Assembly (NCBI GenBank): GCA_020718125.1
Contig: DYDC01000019.1
Location: 4,885 to 18,143 of the forward strand
Length of the DNA stretch: 13,259 bases
Reading direction: 5' to 3'
From: Methylacidiphilum sp.
GTDB lineage: Bacteria; Verrucomicrobiota; Verrucomicrobiia; CAIQCK01
A program made the position numbers and the translations under genes. How positions within the stretch are numbered: position 1 is the first letter of the stretch; every line of letters begins with the position of its first letter. Shown here one piece after another: positions 1-7,400 of the stretch. The notes under the pieces were generated by a model. It was not told where the DNA came from and ran no database searches. It worked only from the letters and a program-made list of their open reading frames with translations.

Positions 1-83
1 GCACGGCCAATCATCAATGGTGGCCGCCGGGGACCGTCGGCCCACTCTGAACGTCCGCGAAGACCGCCGCGACGGGACCAACG

Positions 84-182
84 ATGTCGAGCGCATCCAC
101 CGAGACGCGCGTCTGCCCGTTCTGCCGCGCCTACGAACGCGTCTATGGCCGCAAGGCCCACGAGCCGATCCCGCCTCTTTAG
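84..182 (+). CDS. Possible 32-aa small ORF with a CPFC motif (doubtful)
   Basis: ATG at 84 opens a 32-codon frame ending in TAG at 180-182, and an in-frame TGA at 48-50 closes it upstream. The peptide carries a CPFC motif at about residues 11-14, followed by a basic stretch and the ending EPIPPL. A CxxC pair can bind metal or act as a redox site, but two cysteines in so short a peptide prove nothing. A weak GGGA lies 6 bases before the ATG. I do not recognise the product. It could be a real small protein, a decayed gene end, or chance. The inverted repeat begins right after its stop. Confidence 0.2.
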   Translation: MSSASTETRVCPFCRAYERVYGRKAHEPIPPL

Positions 183-183
183 C

Positions 184-335
184 CGAAATCCGAATGTCGA
201 AACCCGAAACAAACCCCAATGAGCAAACGGGAAAGGAGCAAAACGGCACGCACAGTGTCTGCTGGATGTTCTCTTCTCTGATCCCTTGCCGGTTTTGAAT
301 TTGTTTCGGATTTCGGATTTCGAGCTTCGGATTTC
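184..335. repeat. Imperfect inverted repeat built of CGAAATCCGAA-like units
   Basis: The left arm (184-213) carries CCGAAATCCGAATGTCGAAA and ends in GAAACAAA. The right arm (300-335) begins TTTGTTTC and continues as repeated TTCGGATTTCG units, the reverse complement of the same pattern. The arms are separated by about 86 bases that pair only weakly. The element is richer in A/T than the flanking DNA. From memory, intergenic elements of this style are scattered through Verrucomicrobiota-like genomes; I cannot check this here. It is probably a short non-coding mobile or REP-like element. No gene is evident between 183 and 489. Confidence 0.6.
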
Positions 336-366
336 AAGTTCAGCGCGCCACCGACGGCATCACCCA

Positions 367-382
367 TGGCACGGCGGGCGCA
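367..382 (+). promoter_or_regulatory. Sigma-54-like -24/-12 site upstream of the lactate permease
   Basis: The sequence TGGCACGGCGGGCGCA matches the TGGCACG-N4-TTGCW consensus in its whole -24 half and in the GC of the -12 half, with the required 10 bases between GG and GC. The two positions before that GC differ. Transcription would start near 394, leaving about 112 bases of leader. In GC-rich DNA such matches arise by chance, so the call is tentative. Confidence 0.25.
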
Positions 383-489
383 TCATCAGGTTGTGGAGAA
401 ACGGCGCGTCCGGCCGGAACATCGAGGGACAGACTTCTCCCGCGTGAATCCGAAGATTTTGATTGCGTCGGCGGGCACGAGGATTTCTT

Positions 490-540
490 ATGGCGGGACT
501 ACTGCATGACTTGGGCGCAGCATTACGACCCGCTGGGTAA
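490..540 (+). other. 16-codon upstream ORF overlapping the permease start
   Basis: ATG at 490 has a good Shine-Dalgarno sequence (GAGG at 479-482, 7 bases upstream) and runs 16 codons to TAA at 538-540. It is in a different frame from the permease, whose ATG at 506 lies inside it and has no clear Shine-Dalgarno sequence of its own. The upstream ORF could feed ribosomes to the permease start or regulate it. It could also be a chance ATG. Confidence 0.25.
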
Positions 541-2167
541 CGCGGTTCTCTCCACGCTGCTGGCAGCCTTGCCGGTGGTGATTCTGCTTGGCTTCATCGC
601 TCTGCTGAAGATTCGGATTCACTACGCCGCGCTGACGGGACTGGCCGCGGCGATCCTCATCGCGCTGGCGGCGTATCGAATGCCGCCCACGGCGGTCACC
701 GCCTCGACGTTGCTCGGCGCGGCTTACGGCCTGTTTCCCATCGGCTGGATCATCCTGAACCTGATTTTCCTTTACCAGCTCACGGTCAAGAAGGGGCTGT
801 TTGAGATTCTGCGCAACAGCCTGGCGACGCTGGCCCCTGACGCGCGGGTGCAGGTGATCCTGATCGCGTTCTCCTTCGGCGCGTTCTTCGAGGGCGCGGC
901 CGGGTTCGGGACGCCGGTGGCCGTCACGGCGGCGATCCTCATCCAACTCGGTTTCCGGCCGCTGTCGGCCTGCGGGCTTTCACTGATCGCAAACACCGCG
1001 CCGGTGGCGTTCGGCGCGCTGGGCACGCCGATCATCACACTCAGCGCCGTCACCGGGATGGATTTGCACAAGCTGTCCGAAATGGCGGGCAGGCAACTGC
1101 CGTTCTTCTCGGTCATCGTGCCGTTCTGGGTCGTGACGGCATTTGCAGGCTTTCGCGGCATGCTGGGGGTGTGGCCGGCCGCGCTTGTGGCGGGCGTTGC
1201 GTTTGCGGTCCCGCAGTTCCTTGTTTCCAACTTCCACGGCCCGTGGCTCGTGGACATCGTCGCGTCACTCAGTTCACTGGCGGCCGTCGCGGTGCTGCTC
1301 CGGTTCTGGAAACCGCGGGAGATTCGCAAGGCGTCCGACAACGGCGGATCCGCGCCCAACGATGATCCACCCCCACGCCATCAGCGCGGCGAACTGGTCC
1401 GCGCGTGGCTGCCGTGGCTTTTGTTGACCGTGTTCGTGTTCGTCTGGGGCTTGCCGCAGGTGAAGACGGCGCTCAACGGCATCTCGGCTCCGGCGTTTCA
1501 GGCGCCCGAACTGCACGAGGTCGTGTTGCGTTCGCCTCCGGTCGTGCCGGCACCGACCCCCGAACACCCTGCACGGCCGGAGGAGGCGGTGTTCAAGCTC
1601 AACTGGTTGTCAGCGACGGGCACGGCGATCCTGCTCAGCGCCATCGTCTCCGGGCTGCTGATGGGGTTTTCGCCGCGGGCGATGTTGCGGGCCTATTGGG
1701 AAACACTGGTGCGCGTGCGGTTCTCGTTGCTGACCATCGCGGCGATGCTGGCGCTCGGCCACGTCACGCGCTACAGCGGCACAGACGCGACGATGGGCCT
1801 GGCGCTGGCAAAGACCGGTGCGTTGTATCCGTTCTTCGGCACGTTGCTCGGCTGGCTCGGCGTGGCGTTGACCGGGTCCGACACCGCCTCCAATGTGTTG
1901 TTCGGCAGCCTCCAGAAAATCACCGCCGAACAGACCGGCATCAGTCCCATCCTGATGGGCGCGGCGAACAGCACCGGCGGTGTGATGGGCAAGATGGTGG
2001 ACGCGCAGAGCATCGTCGTGGCCAGCACGGCCACCAACTGGTATGGCCACGAGGGCAACATCCTGCGCTATGTCTTCTTCCACAGCATCGCGCTGGCGGC
2101 GTTGGTGGGCGTGCTCGTGTATCTGCAGGCGTATGTGCCGCCGTTCACTCACATGGTCGTGAAGTGA
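506..2167 (+). CDS. lldP: L-lactate permease (LctP/LldP family)
   Basis: A 553-residue integral membrane protein expected to import lactate, and in some relatives glycolate, together with protons across the cytoplasmic membrane. The N-terminus (WAQHYDPLGN, about residues 3-12) matches the family start, which supports the ATG at 506. Family stretches include FFEGAAGFGTPVAVTAA (about 127-143), TGSDTASNVLFG (about 456-467) and the glycine-rich STGGVMGKMVDAQS (about 489-502). There are about a dozen hydrophobic segments and a long hydrophilic, proline-rich loop at about 270-365. The length is normal for the family. The gene stands alone on the + strand and converges on hypD; no lactate dehydrogenase gene is adjacent. 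Imported lactate would feed pyruvate, the substrate of the PFOR encoded opposite. The family call is secure, but the exact substrate range cannot be read from sequence. Confidence 0.95.
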   Translation: MTWAQHYDPLGNAVLSTLLAALPVVILLGFIALLKIRIHYAALTGLAAAILIALAAYRMPPTAVTASTLLGAAYGLFPIGWIILNLIFLYQLTVKKGLFEILRNSLATLAPDARVQVILIAFSFGAFFEGAAGFGTPVAVTAAILIQLGFRPLSACGLSLIANTAPVAFGALGTPIITLSAVTGMDLHKLSEMAGRQLPFFSVIVPFWVVTAFAGFRGMLGVWPAALVAGVAFAVPQFLVSNFHGPWLVDIVASLSSLAAVAVLLRFWKPREIRKASDNGGSAPNDDPPPRHQRGELVRAWLPWLLLTVFVFVWGLPQVKTALNGISAPAFQAPELHEVVLRSPPVVPAPTPEHPARPEEAVFKLNWLSATGTAILLSAIVSGLLMGFSPRAMLRAYWETLVRVRFSLLTIAAMLALGHVTRYSGTDATMGLALAKTGALYPFFGTLLGWLGVALTGSDTASNVLFGSLQKITAEQTGISPILMGAANSTGGVMGKMVDAQSIVVASTATNWYGHEGNILRYVFFHSIALAALVGVLVYLQAYVPPFTHMVVK

Positions 2168-2195
2168 ACAAGGCGCGGTTCCCGGTCGTGTCATT

Positions 2196-2210
2196 CCCCT
2201 GATCAAGGGG
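2196..2210. terminator. Short hairpin in the convergent gap
   Basis: CCCCT-GATCA-AGGGG forms a 5-bp GC-rich stem with a 5-base loop, between the permease stop and the hypD stop. It reads as a hairpin on both strands, so it could end transcription from both sides. Neither side has a T-run, so it is not a standard intrinsic terminator. Confidence 0.3.
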
Positions 2211-2251
2211 CCGCAGAACAAAAGCGGGAGCAGCGCCGCCGCCACCACCGT

Positions 2252-2279
2252 GCTCCATGCTCCACGCTCAACGCTTCAC
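2252..2279. repeat. Four degenerate 7-bp tandem repeats at the hypD 3' end
   Basis: The units GCTCCAT, GCTCCAC, GCTCAAC and GCTTCAC lie head to tail with a strict 7-base period. The last unit includes the hypD stop codon (complement of 2276-2278). The period is not a multiple of three when taken singly, and all but the last unit lie outside coding sequence. The function is unknown; it may be the edge of a dispersed intergenic element. Confidence 0.5.
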
Positions 2280-3367
2280 GCCTTCTGCCGACGGTAACGG
2301 TAGTATGCCGCGCAGGCGCCTTCGGAGGAAACCATCGTCGCGCCGAGGGGATGCTCGGGCGTGCAGCGCGTGCCGAAGGCGGGGCACTCGCGCGGCTTCT
2401 TGAGGCCCTGCAGGATCAGGCCGCTGATGCATTCGCTGGATTCCGCGACGCGGACGGTGGCGACATCGAAGCGTGTCTCGGCGTCGTAGGCGGCGTATTT
2501 CTCGCTGAGGGCGAGGCCGCTCTGCGGAATCTCGCCAACGCCGCGCCACTTGCGCGGGACGACGCGGAAGACGTCGTGGATGATCTGCCGGGCGGGACGG
2601 TTGCCCTCGCGGCGGACGGAGCGGGCGTATTGGTTCTCGACCTCGGCGCGGCCCTGCTCAAGCTGGCGGACGCACATGGCGATGCCTTGCAGGATGTCGA
2701 GCGGCTCGAAGCCGGTGACGACGATGGGGCGGCGATACTTTTTCGCGATCGGCTCGTATTCGGTGTAGCCCATCACGGTGCAGACGTGGCCGGCGGCGAG
2801 GAAGCCCTGCACGCGGCAGTTCGGCGAGGAAAGGATGGCCTCCATCGCAGGCGGCACGAGGACGTGCGAGACGAGGATGGAGTAGTTCTTCAAGCCCTGC
2901 TGGTGCGCCTGCACGACGCTCATGGCGTTGGCGGGCGCGGTGGTCTCGAAACCGACGGCGAAGAAGACGACCTGTTTCTGCGGGTGCTCCTTCGCGAGCT
3001 TCACCGCGTCGAGCGGCGAATAGACGATGCGCACGTCGCCACCGGAGGCTTTGACCGACAACAGGTCCTTCTGCGTGCCGGGGACGCGGAGCATGTCGCC
3101 GAAGGAGCAGAAGATGACATCTGGACGCGAGGCGATGGCGATGGCCTTGTCAATCAGTTCCAACGGCGTGACACAGACGGGGCAGCCGGGGCCGTGGACC
3201 AGTGTGAGGGACTTCGGGAGCAGTTCGTCCACGCCGAACTTGATGATGGCGTGGGTCTGGCCGCCGCAGATCTCCATGATCGTCCACGGCCGCTTGGCGA
3301 GGCTGGAAATGACGCGCGCGTAGCGTTGGGCTACGCGCGCGTCGCGATACTCGTCCAGATACTTCAT
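2276..3367 (-). CDS. hypD: Hydrogenase maturation protein HypD
   Basis: HypD (363 residues) is the iron-sulfur scaffold that, with HypC, assembles the Fe(CN)2CO group of [NiFe] hydrogenase in the cytoplasm. All signature motifs are present: CGGQTHAI with C34, GPGCPVCVTP with C62 and C65, SFGDMLRVPG (about 88-97), and VGFETTAP (about 138-145). The four likely [4Fe-4S] ligands are C313, C328, C335 and C352. Length and cysteine spacing are normal, so the protein should be functional. The ATG at 3367 begins with the family-like MKYLDEYRD. A GGGA lies about 5 bases upstream. It is the last gene of the run, 33 bases after the flavoprotein gene, and is separated from its partner hypC by nifJ. hypE, its usual neighbour, does not follow; the convergent permease does. 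Confidence 0.97.
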   Translation of the reverse strand: MKYLDEYRDARVAQRYARVISSLAKRPWTIMEICGGQTHAIIKFGVDELLPKSLTLVHGPGCPVCVTPLELIDKAIAIASRPDVIFCSFGDMLRVPGTQKDLLSVKASGGDVRIVYSPLDAVKLAKEHPQKQVVFFAVGFETTAPANAMSVVQAHQQGLKNYSILVSHVLVPPAMEAILSSPNCRVQGFLAAGHVCTVMGYTEYEPIAKKYRRPIVVTGFEPLDILQGIAMCVRQLEQGRAEVENQYARSVRREGNRPARQIIHDVFRVVPRKWRGVGEIPQSGLALSEKYAAYDAETRFDVATVRVAESSECISGLILQGLKKPRECPAFGTRCTPEHPLGATMVSSEGACAAYYRYRRQKA

Positions 3368-3400
3368 CCGTTCCCGTGGCCCTTGAAGCCACCACGCTGC

Positions 3401-4384
3401 TCAGCCAGCCGCCTGGGGCTTGTAGCTGGTGATGGCCCTCATGTATTGGGCGCGCTCGTAGGCGGCCGGGCTTTCGGAGTTGACCTGGCTCATGCTGCCC
3501 TGCATCTGCTGGATGGACTCGTATTCGTGCTTCTCCATCCACTCGACCATGCCCTTCTCGATGTCGCGGATGCGGTCAATGCCGTGGCGCAGGAGCACGG
3601 AGCAGAGTTCGGCCACCTTGGCGCCAGCCATCATCATCTTGATGACGTCCTCCGGGTAGTGGATGCCGCTGGTGGCGGCAAGGTCGGCGCTGATCCGGCC
3701 GTGGAGGATGGCGATCCAGGTCAGCGGCAGGCGCATCGCAAACGGCGTGCTCAGGATGATGTGCGGCGTGACTTCGAGCGACTCGAGGTCGAAGTCGGGC
3801 TGGTAGAAACGATTGAACAGCACCAACCCGTCCGCGCCGGTCTCATCGAGCCGTTTGACCATGTTGCCGATGTTGCTGAAGAACGACCCCAGCTTCACCG
3901 CCACCGGGATGCTGACGGCGGACTTGACCGCGCGGAGGATGTCCACGTAGGTCTGGTCCACGGCCGACCCCGGCAGCGCCATGTCGGTCTCGACATAGTA
4001 GATGTTCAGCTCGATCGCGTCGGCGCCGGCCTGTTGCATCTGCTTGGCGTAGTCGGTCCAGCCTCCCACGCTCTTGCCGTTGAGGCTGGCGATGATCGGG
4101 ATCTTCACCGCCTGTTTGGCCTTCTGGATGTGCTTGAGGTATTCCTCCGGGCCGATGCGGAACTCCTCCGGCTCCGGGTAGAACGAGCGCGCCACGGCAA
4201 AGCTCTCAGTGCCTTGCGAGAGGTGGTGGTGCAGCTCGAATTTCTCCAGCGTCAACTGCTCCTCGAACAGCGACTCCAGCACCACGGCGGACGCGCCGGC
4301 GTCCTCCATGCGCTTGATGTTGTCAATCTCGTTCGACAGCGGGGAGGCCGCGGGAACCAGTGGCGACCGCAGCGTCAGGCCCAT
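3401..4384 (-). CDS. Dihydroorotate dehydrogenase-like FMN protein next to PFOR
   Basis: A 327-residue (334 from the proposed ATA start) TIM-barrel flavoprotein of the dihydroorotate dehydrogenase-like family. Visible features, numbered from the ATG at 4384, are SPLVPAASPLS (7-17), a strand ending IIASLNG (97-103), ELNIYY (125-130), AVKLGSFFSNI (162-172), and the probable FMN-phosphate region from ATSGIHYPED to VLLRHG (237-268). True class 1 enzymes have a catalytic Cys in a SCPN-type motif after ELN; here the residues are IYY, so oxidation of dihydroorotate is unlikely. This subfamily is often found beside nifJ (from memory), and here it follows nifJ directly. A role in electron transfer linked to PFOR is plausible but unproven. 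The homologous N-terminus (DLTTKYMG) begins 7 codons upstream of this ATG, with no ATG, GTG or TTG available there; see the 4403-4416 entry. Confidence 0.9.
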   Translation of the reverse strand: MGLTLRSPLVPAASPLSNEIDNIKRMEDAGASAVVLESLFEEQLTLEKFELHHHLSQGTESFAVARSFYPEPEEFRIGPEEYLKHIQKAKQAVKIPIIASLNGKSVGGWTDYAKQMQQAGADAIELNIYYVETDMALPGSAVDQTYVDILRAVKSAVSIPVAVKLGSFFSNIGNMVKRLDETGADGLVLFNRFYQPDFDLESLEVTPHIILSTPFAMRLPLTWIAILHGRISADLAATSGIHYPEDVIKMMMAGAKVAELCSVLLRHGIDRIRDIEKGMVEWMEKHEYESIQQMQGSMSQVNSESPAAYERAQYMRAITSYKPQAAG

Positions 4385-4402
4385 GTATTTGGTTGTCAGG
4401 TC

Positions 4403-4416
4403 TATGATTTGTCTCC
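4403..4416 (-). promoter_or_regulatory. Shine-Dalgarno plus proposed ATA start of the flavoprotein gene
   Basis: On the - strand GGAGA (complement of 4412-4416) is followed by ATC and then ATA at 4405-4403, about 7 bases from the GGAG. Reading from ATA gives (M)DLTTKYMGLTLRSP, which restores the family N-terminus. The next ATG, at 4384, lies about 28 bases from the GGAG and has no ribosome site of its own. A TAA closes the frame just upstream (complement of about 4418-4420). The alternatives are a sequencing error (ATG read as ATA), initiation at ATC, or use of the internal ATG. Confidence 0.5.
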
Positions 4417-4422
4417 GTTAGT

Positions 4423-4442
4423 GTTTCGTTGCGTTTCGTTGC
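4423..4442. repeat. Perfect 10-bp tandem duplication between nifJ and the flavoprotein gene
   Basis: GTTTCGTTGC occurs twice in a row, filling the short gap just after the nifJ stop codon. It precedes the ribosome site of the next gene by only a few bases. It may be a replication slip or part of a leader structure; no function can be assigned. Confidence 0.5.
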
Positions 4443-4445
4443 TGG

Positions 4446-7400
4446 TTATGCGGTTGGCGCCGATGGAGGCGGCGCGGGCATTGCCCCGGCTGCGCCACCG
4501 CCCGCTGGCTGGAACGTGCGGGTTGCCAGATGCTCGTAGTAGGCGTAACGCGCCTCGACGTCCTTCTGCGCCTCGGCCAGGAGCCGCTTGGCCACCTCCG
4601 GTTTGCTCTTGGTGAGCATCTTGAACCGGTTCTCCGAGTAGAGGTATTGGTCGAGGGCCAGCTTCGGCGGTTTCGAGTCGAGGCTGAGCGGGTTGAGGCC
4701 CTGCGCGGCGAGCGCGGGGTTGTAGCGGTAGAGCAGCCACTGGCCGCTCTCCACCGCCGCCTTCTGGTGCGCCATGCCGGTGCTCAGGTCGAACCCCTGG
4801 GCGATGCAATGGCTGTAGGCGATGATGAGCGACGGGCCGTCGTAGGCTTCCGCTTCGAGGATCGCCTTGAGCGTGTGCTCGTCGCGGGCGCCCATGGCAA
4901 TGCTGGCGACATAGACGTTGCCGTAGGTCATCGCGATGAGGCCGAGGTCCTTCTTGCCCGCGGGCTTGCCGCCGGCGGCGAACTTCGCCACCGCGGCGCG
5001 CGGCGTGGACTTCGACATCTGGCCGCCGGTGTTGGAATAGACCTCGGTGTCCATGACCAGCAGGTTGACGTTCTTGCCGCTGGCGATGACGTGGTCGAGG
5101 CCGCCGTAACCGATGTCATAGGCCCAGCCGTCGCCGCCCATGATCCACACGCTTTTCTTCACGAGCATGTCGGCGATGTCGAGCAGGCGCCGGGCGTCGT
5201 CGTTGCCGCTGAGCTTCTGGAGGCGTTCCTTCAGGATCGCCACGCGCTCGCGCTGGTCGGCGATGTCCGCCTCATCCTTCTGCGGGTTGCCGAGGATGGC
5301 GCCGACCATCTCGTCGCCGACCTGCGCGCCGAGTTTCTTGAGCAGTTCGCCGGCGAACTCCTTCTGCTTGTCAATCGAGATGCGGTAGCCCAGGCCGAAC
5401 TCCGCGTTGTCCTCGAACAACGAGTTGCACCACGCCGGGCCGCGCCCGTTGGCGTCCTTGGTCCACGGGGTGGTCGGCAGGTTGCCGCCGTAGATGGAGG
5501 AGCAGCCGGTGGCGTTCGCAATGATCATGCGGTCGCCGAAGAGCTGGCTGACGAGCTTCAGATACGGCGTCTCGCCGCAGCCCGCGCAAGCGCTGGGGAA
5601 CTCGAACAACGGCAGCATGCTCTGCTGCTGGCGGATGCTGCCGACCTTGACCTTGCGGCGGTCTGGGTTGGGCAGCGTCAGGAAGAACTCCCAGTTGGCC
5701 TTCTCCGGCTCGCGCAACGGCGCCTGCGGCGCCATGTTGACGGCCTTGAGCTTGGTCTCCTTCTTGTTCTTGGCCGGGCAGACGCTCACGCAGATCGCGC
5801 AGCCGGTGCAATCCTCCGGCGCCATCTGGAGCGTGAACTTCAGGCCCTTCCACTCCGGGTCGCGCGCGGCGGTGGACTTGAACGTCGGCGGCGCGCTCTT
5901 CAGCAACGCCTCGTCGTAAGCCTTGATGCGGATGACCGCGTGCGGGCAGACGATGGCGCACTTCGCGCACTGGATGCACGTGACCGGGTCCCACACCGGG
6001 AGATCGAGCGCGATGTTGCGCTTGTCCCACTGTGAGGTCGCCGTCGGGAACGTGCCGTCCACCGGCATCGCGCTGACGGGCAGCATGTCGCCGTCGCCGG
6101 CACCGATTACGCCGAGCACGTTGCGCACGAAATCGGGCGCCTTCGGCGAAATCGCCGGCGGCACCTCGATGGTGCTGCTGACTTTGGCAGGCACCTTTAC
6201 CTCATGCAGATGCGCCAGCGTGTGGTCCACAGCGTTGAGGTTCATCTGGACGATTTCCTCACCCTTCTTGCCGTAGGCCTTCTTGATGGACTTGCGGATC
6301 TCCTCGATCGCGGCGTCGCGCGGGAGCACCGCCGAGATGGCGAAGAAGCAGGCCTGCATGACGGTGTTGATGCGGCCGCCCATGCCGGCGTCCTTGGCGA
6401 CCTTGTAGGCGTCAATGACGTAGAACTTCACCTTCTTCTCGATCATCTGCTTCTGCACGCGGATCGGGAGATGGTTCCAAACCTCATCGGTGCTGAAGTG
6501 CGTGTTGAGCAGGAACACGCCGCCCGTCTCCATCGTCTTGAGCATGTCGTAGCGTTCGAGGAACACCGGCTGGTGGCACGCGATGAAGTTCGCCTTCGTC
6601 ACCAGGTAGCTGGAGCGGATGCCCTTCGGGCCGAACCGCAGGTGGCTGACCGTGATCGCGCCCGACTTGCGCGAGTCGTAGCTGAAGTAACCCTGCGCGA
6701 AGTTCGGCGTGTTCTCGCCGATGATCTTGATCGAGTTCTTGTTCGCGCCGACCGTGCCGTCCGCGCCGAGGCCGTAGAACAGCGCGCGGATGACGTCGCT
6801 GCCCTCGGTCGAGAACGCCGGGTCGTAGGGGATGCTGGTGTGCGTCACGTCGTCGTTGATGCCGACGGTGAAGTGGTTCTTCGGCTTGGCCTGCGCGAGG
6901 TGGTCGAAGATGCCCTTGACCATCGCGGGCGTGAACTCCTTCGACGAGAGGCCGTAACGGCCGCCGACGGTCTTCGGAGCGGCCTTGAGCTTGCCCCAGC
7001 CGTTCTCCACGCCTTCCTTGATGGCGGTGACCACGTCCATGTAGAGCGGCTCGCCGCCGGCGCCCGGCTCCTTGGTGCGGTCCATCACGGCGATGGACTT
7101 CACGGTCGCCGGCAACGCTTCGCAGAAGCGGCGCGAATCGAACGGCCGGTAGAGGCGGACCTTCAACACGCCGACCTTCTCGCCCTTGCCGAGCAGGTGC
7201 TCGACCGTCTCGTGCGCGATGTCCGCGCCGGAGCACATGATCACGATCACCTTCTCCGCGTCGGGCGCGCCGACGTAGTCGAACAGGTGATACGCGCGGC
7301 CGGTCAGCGACGCGAATTGGTCCATCGCCTTCTGCACCGCGTCGGGGCAGGCGTCGTAAAACTTGTTGACCGTCTCGCGCGCCTGGAAAAACACGTCCGG

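Noticed and set aside
17..298. 93-codon + strand frame at the left edge
   Set aside because: It reads through the inverted repeat into low-complexity sequence and shows no domain, so it is probably spurious.
409..418. TCCGGCCGGA palindrome upstream of the permease
   Set aside because: Ten-base GC-only palindromes are common by chance in DNA of this composition, and nothing else marks the site.
2351..4615. 754-codon open frame on the + strand opposite hypD, the flavoprotein gene and the nifJ 3' end
   Set aside because: It spans three well-recognised genes and a gap in antisense. Its composition (Asp, Val, Arg, Leu, His-rich) is the usual mirror of GC-rich codons.
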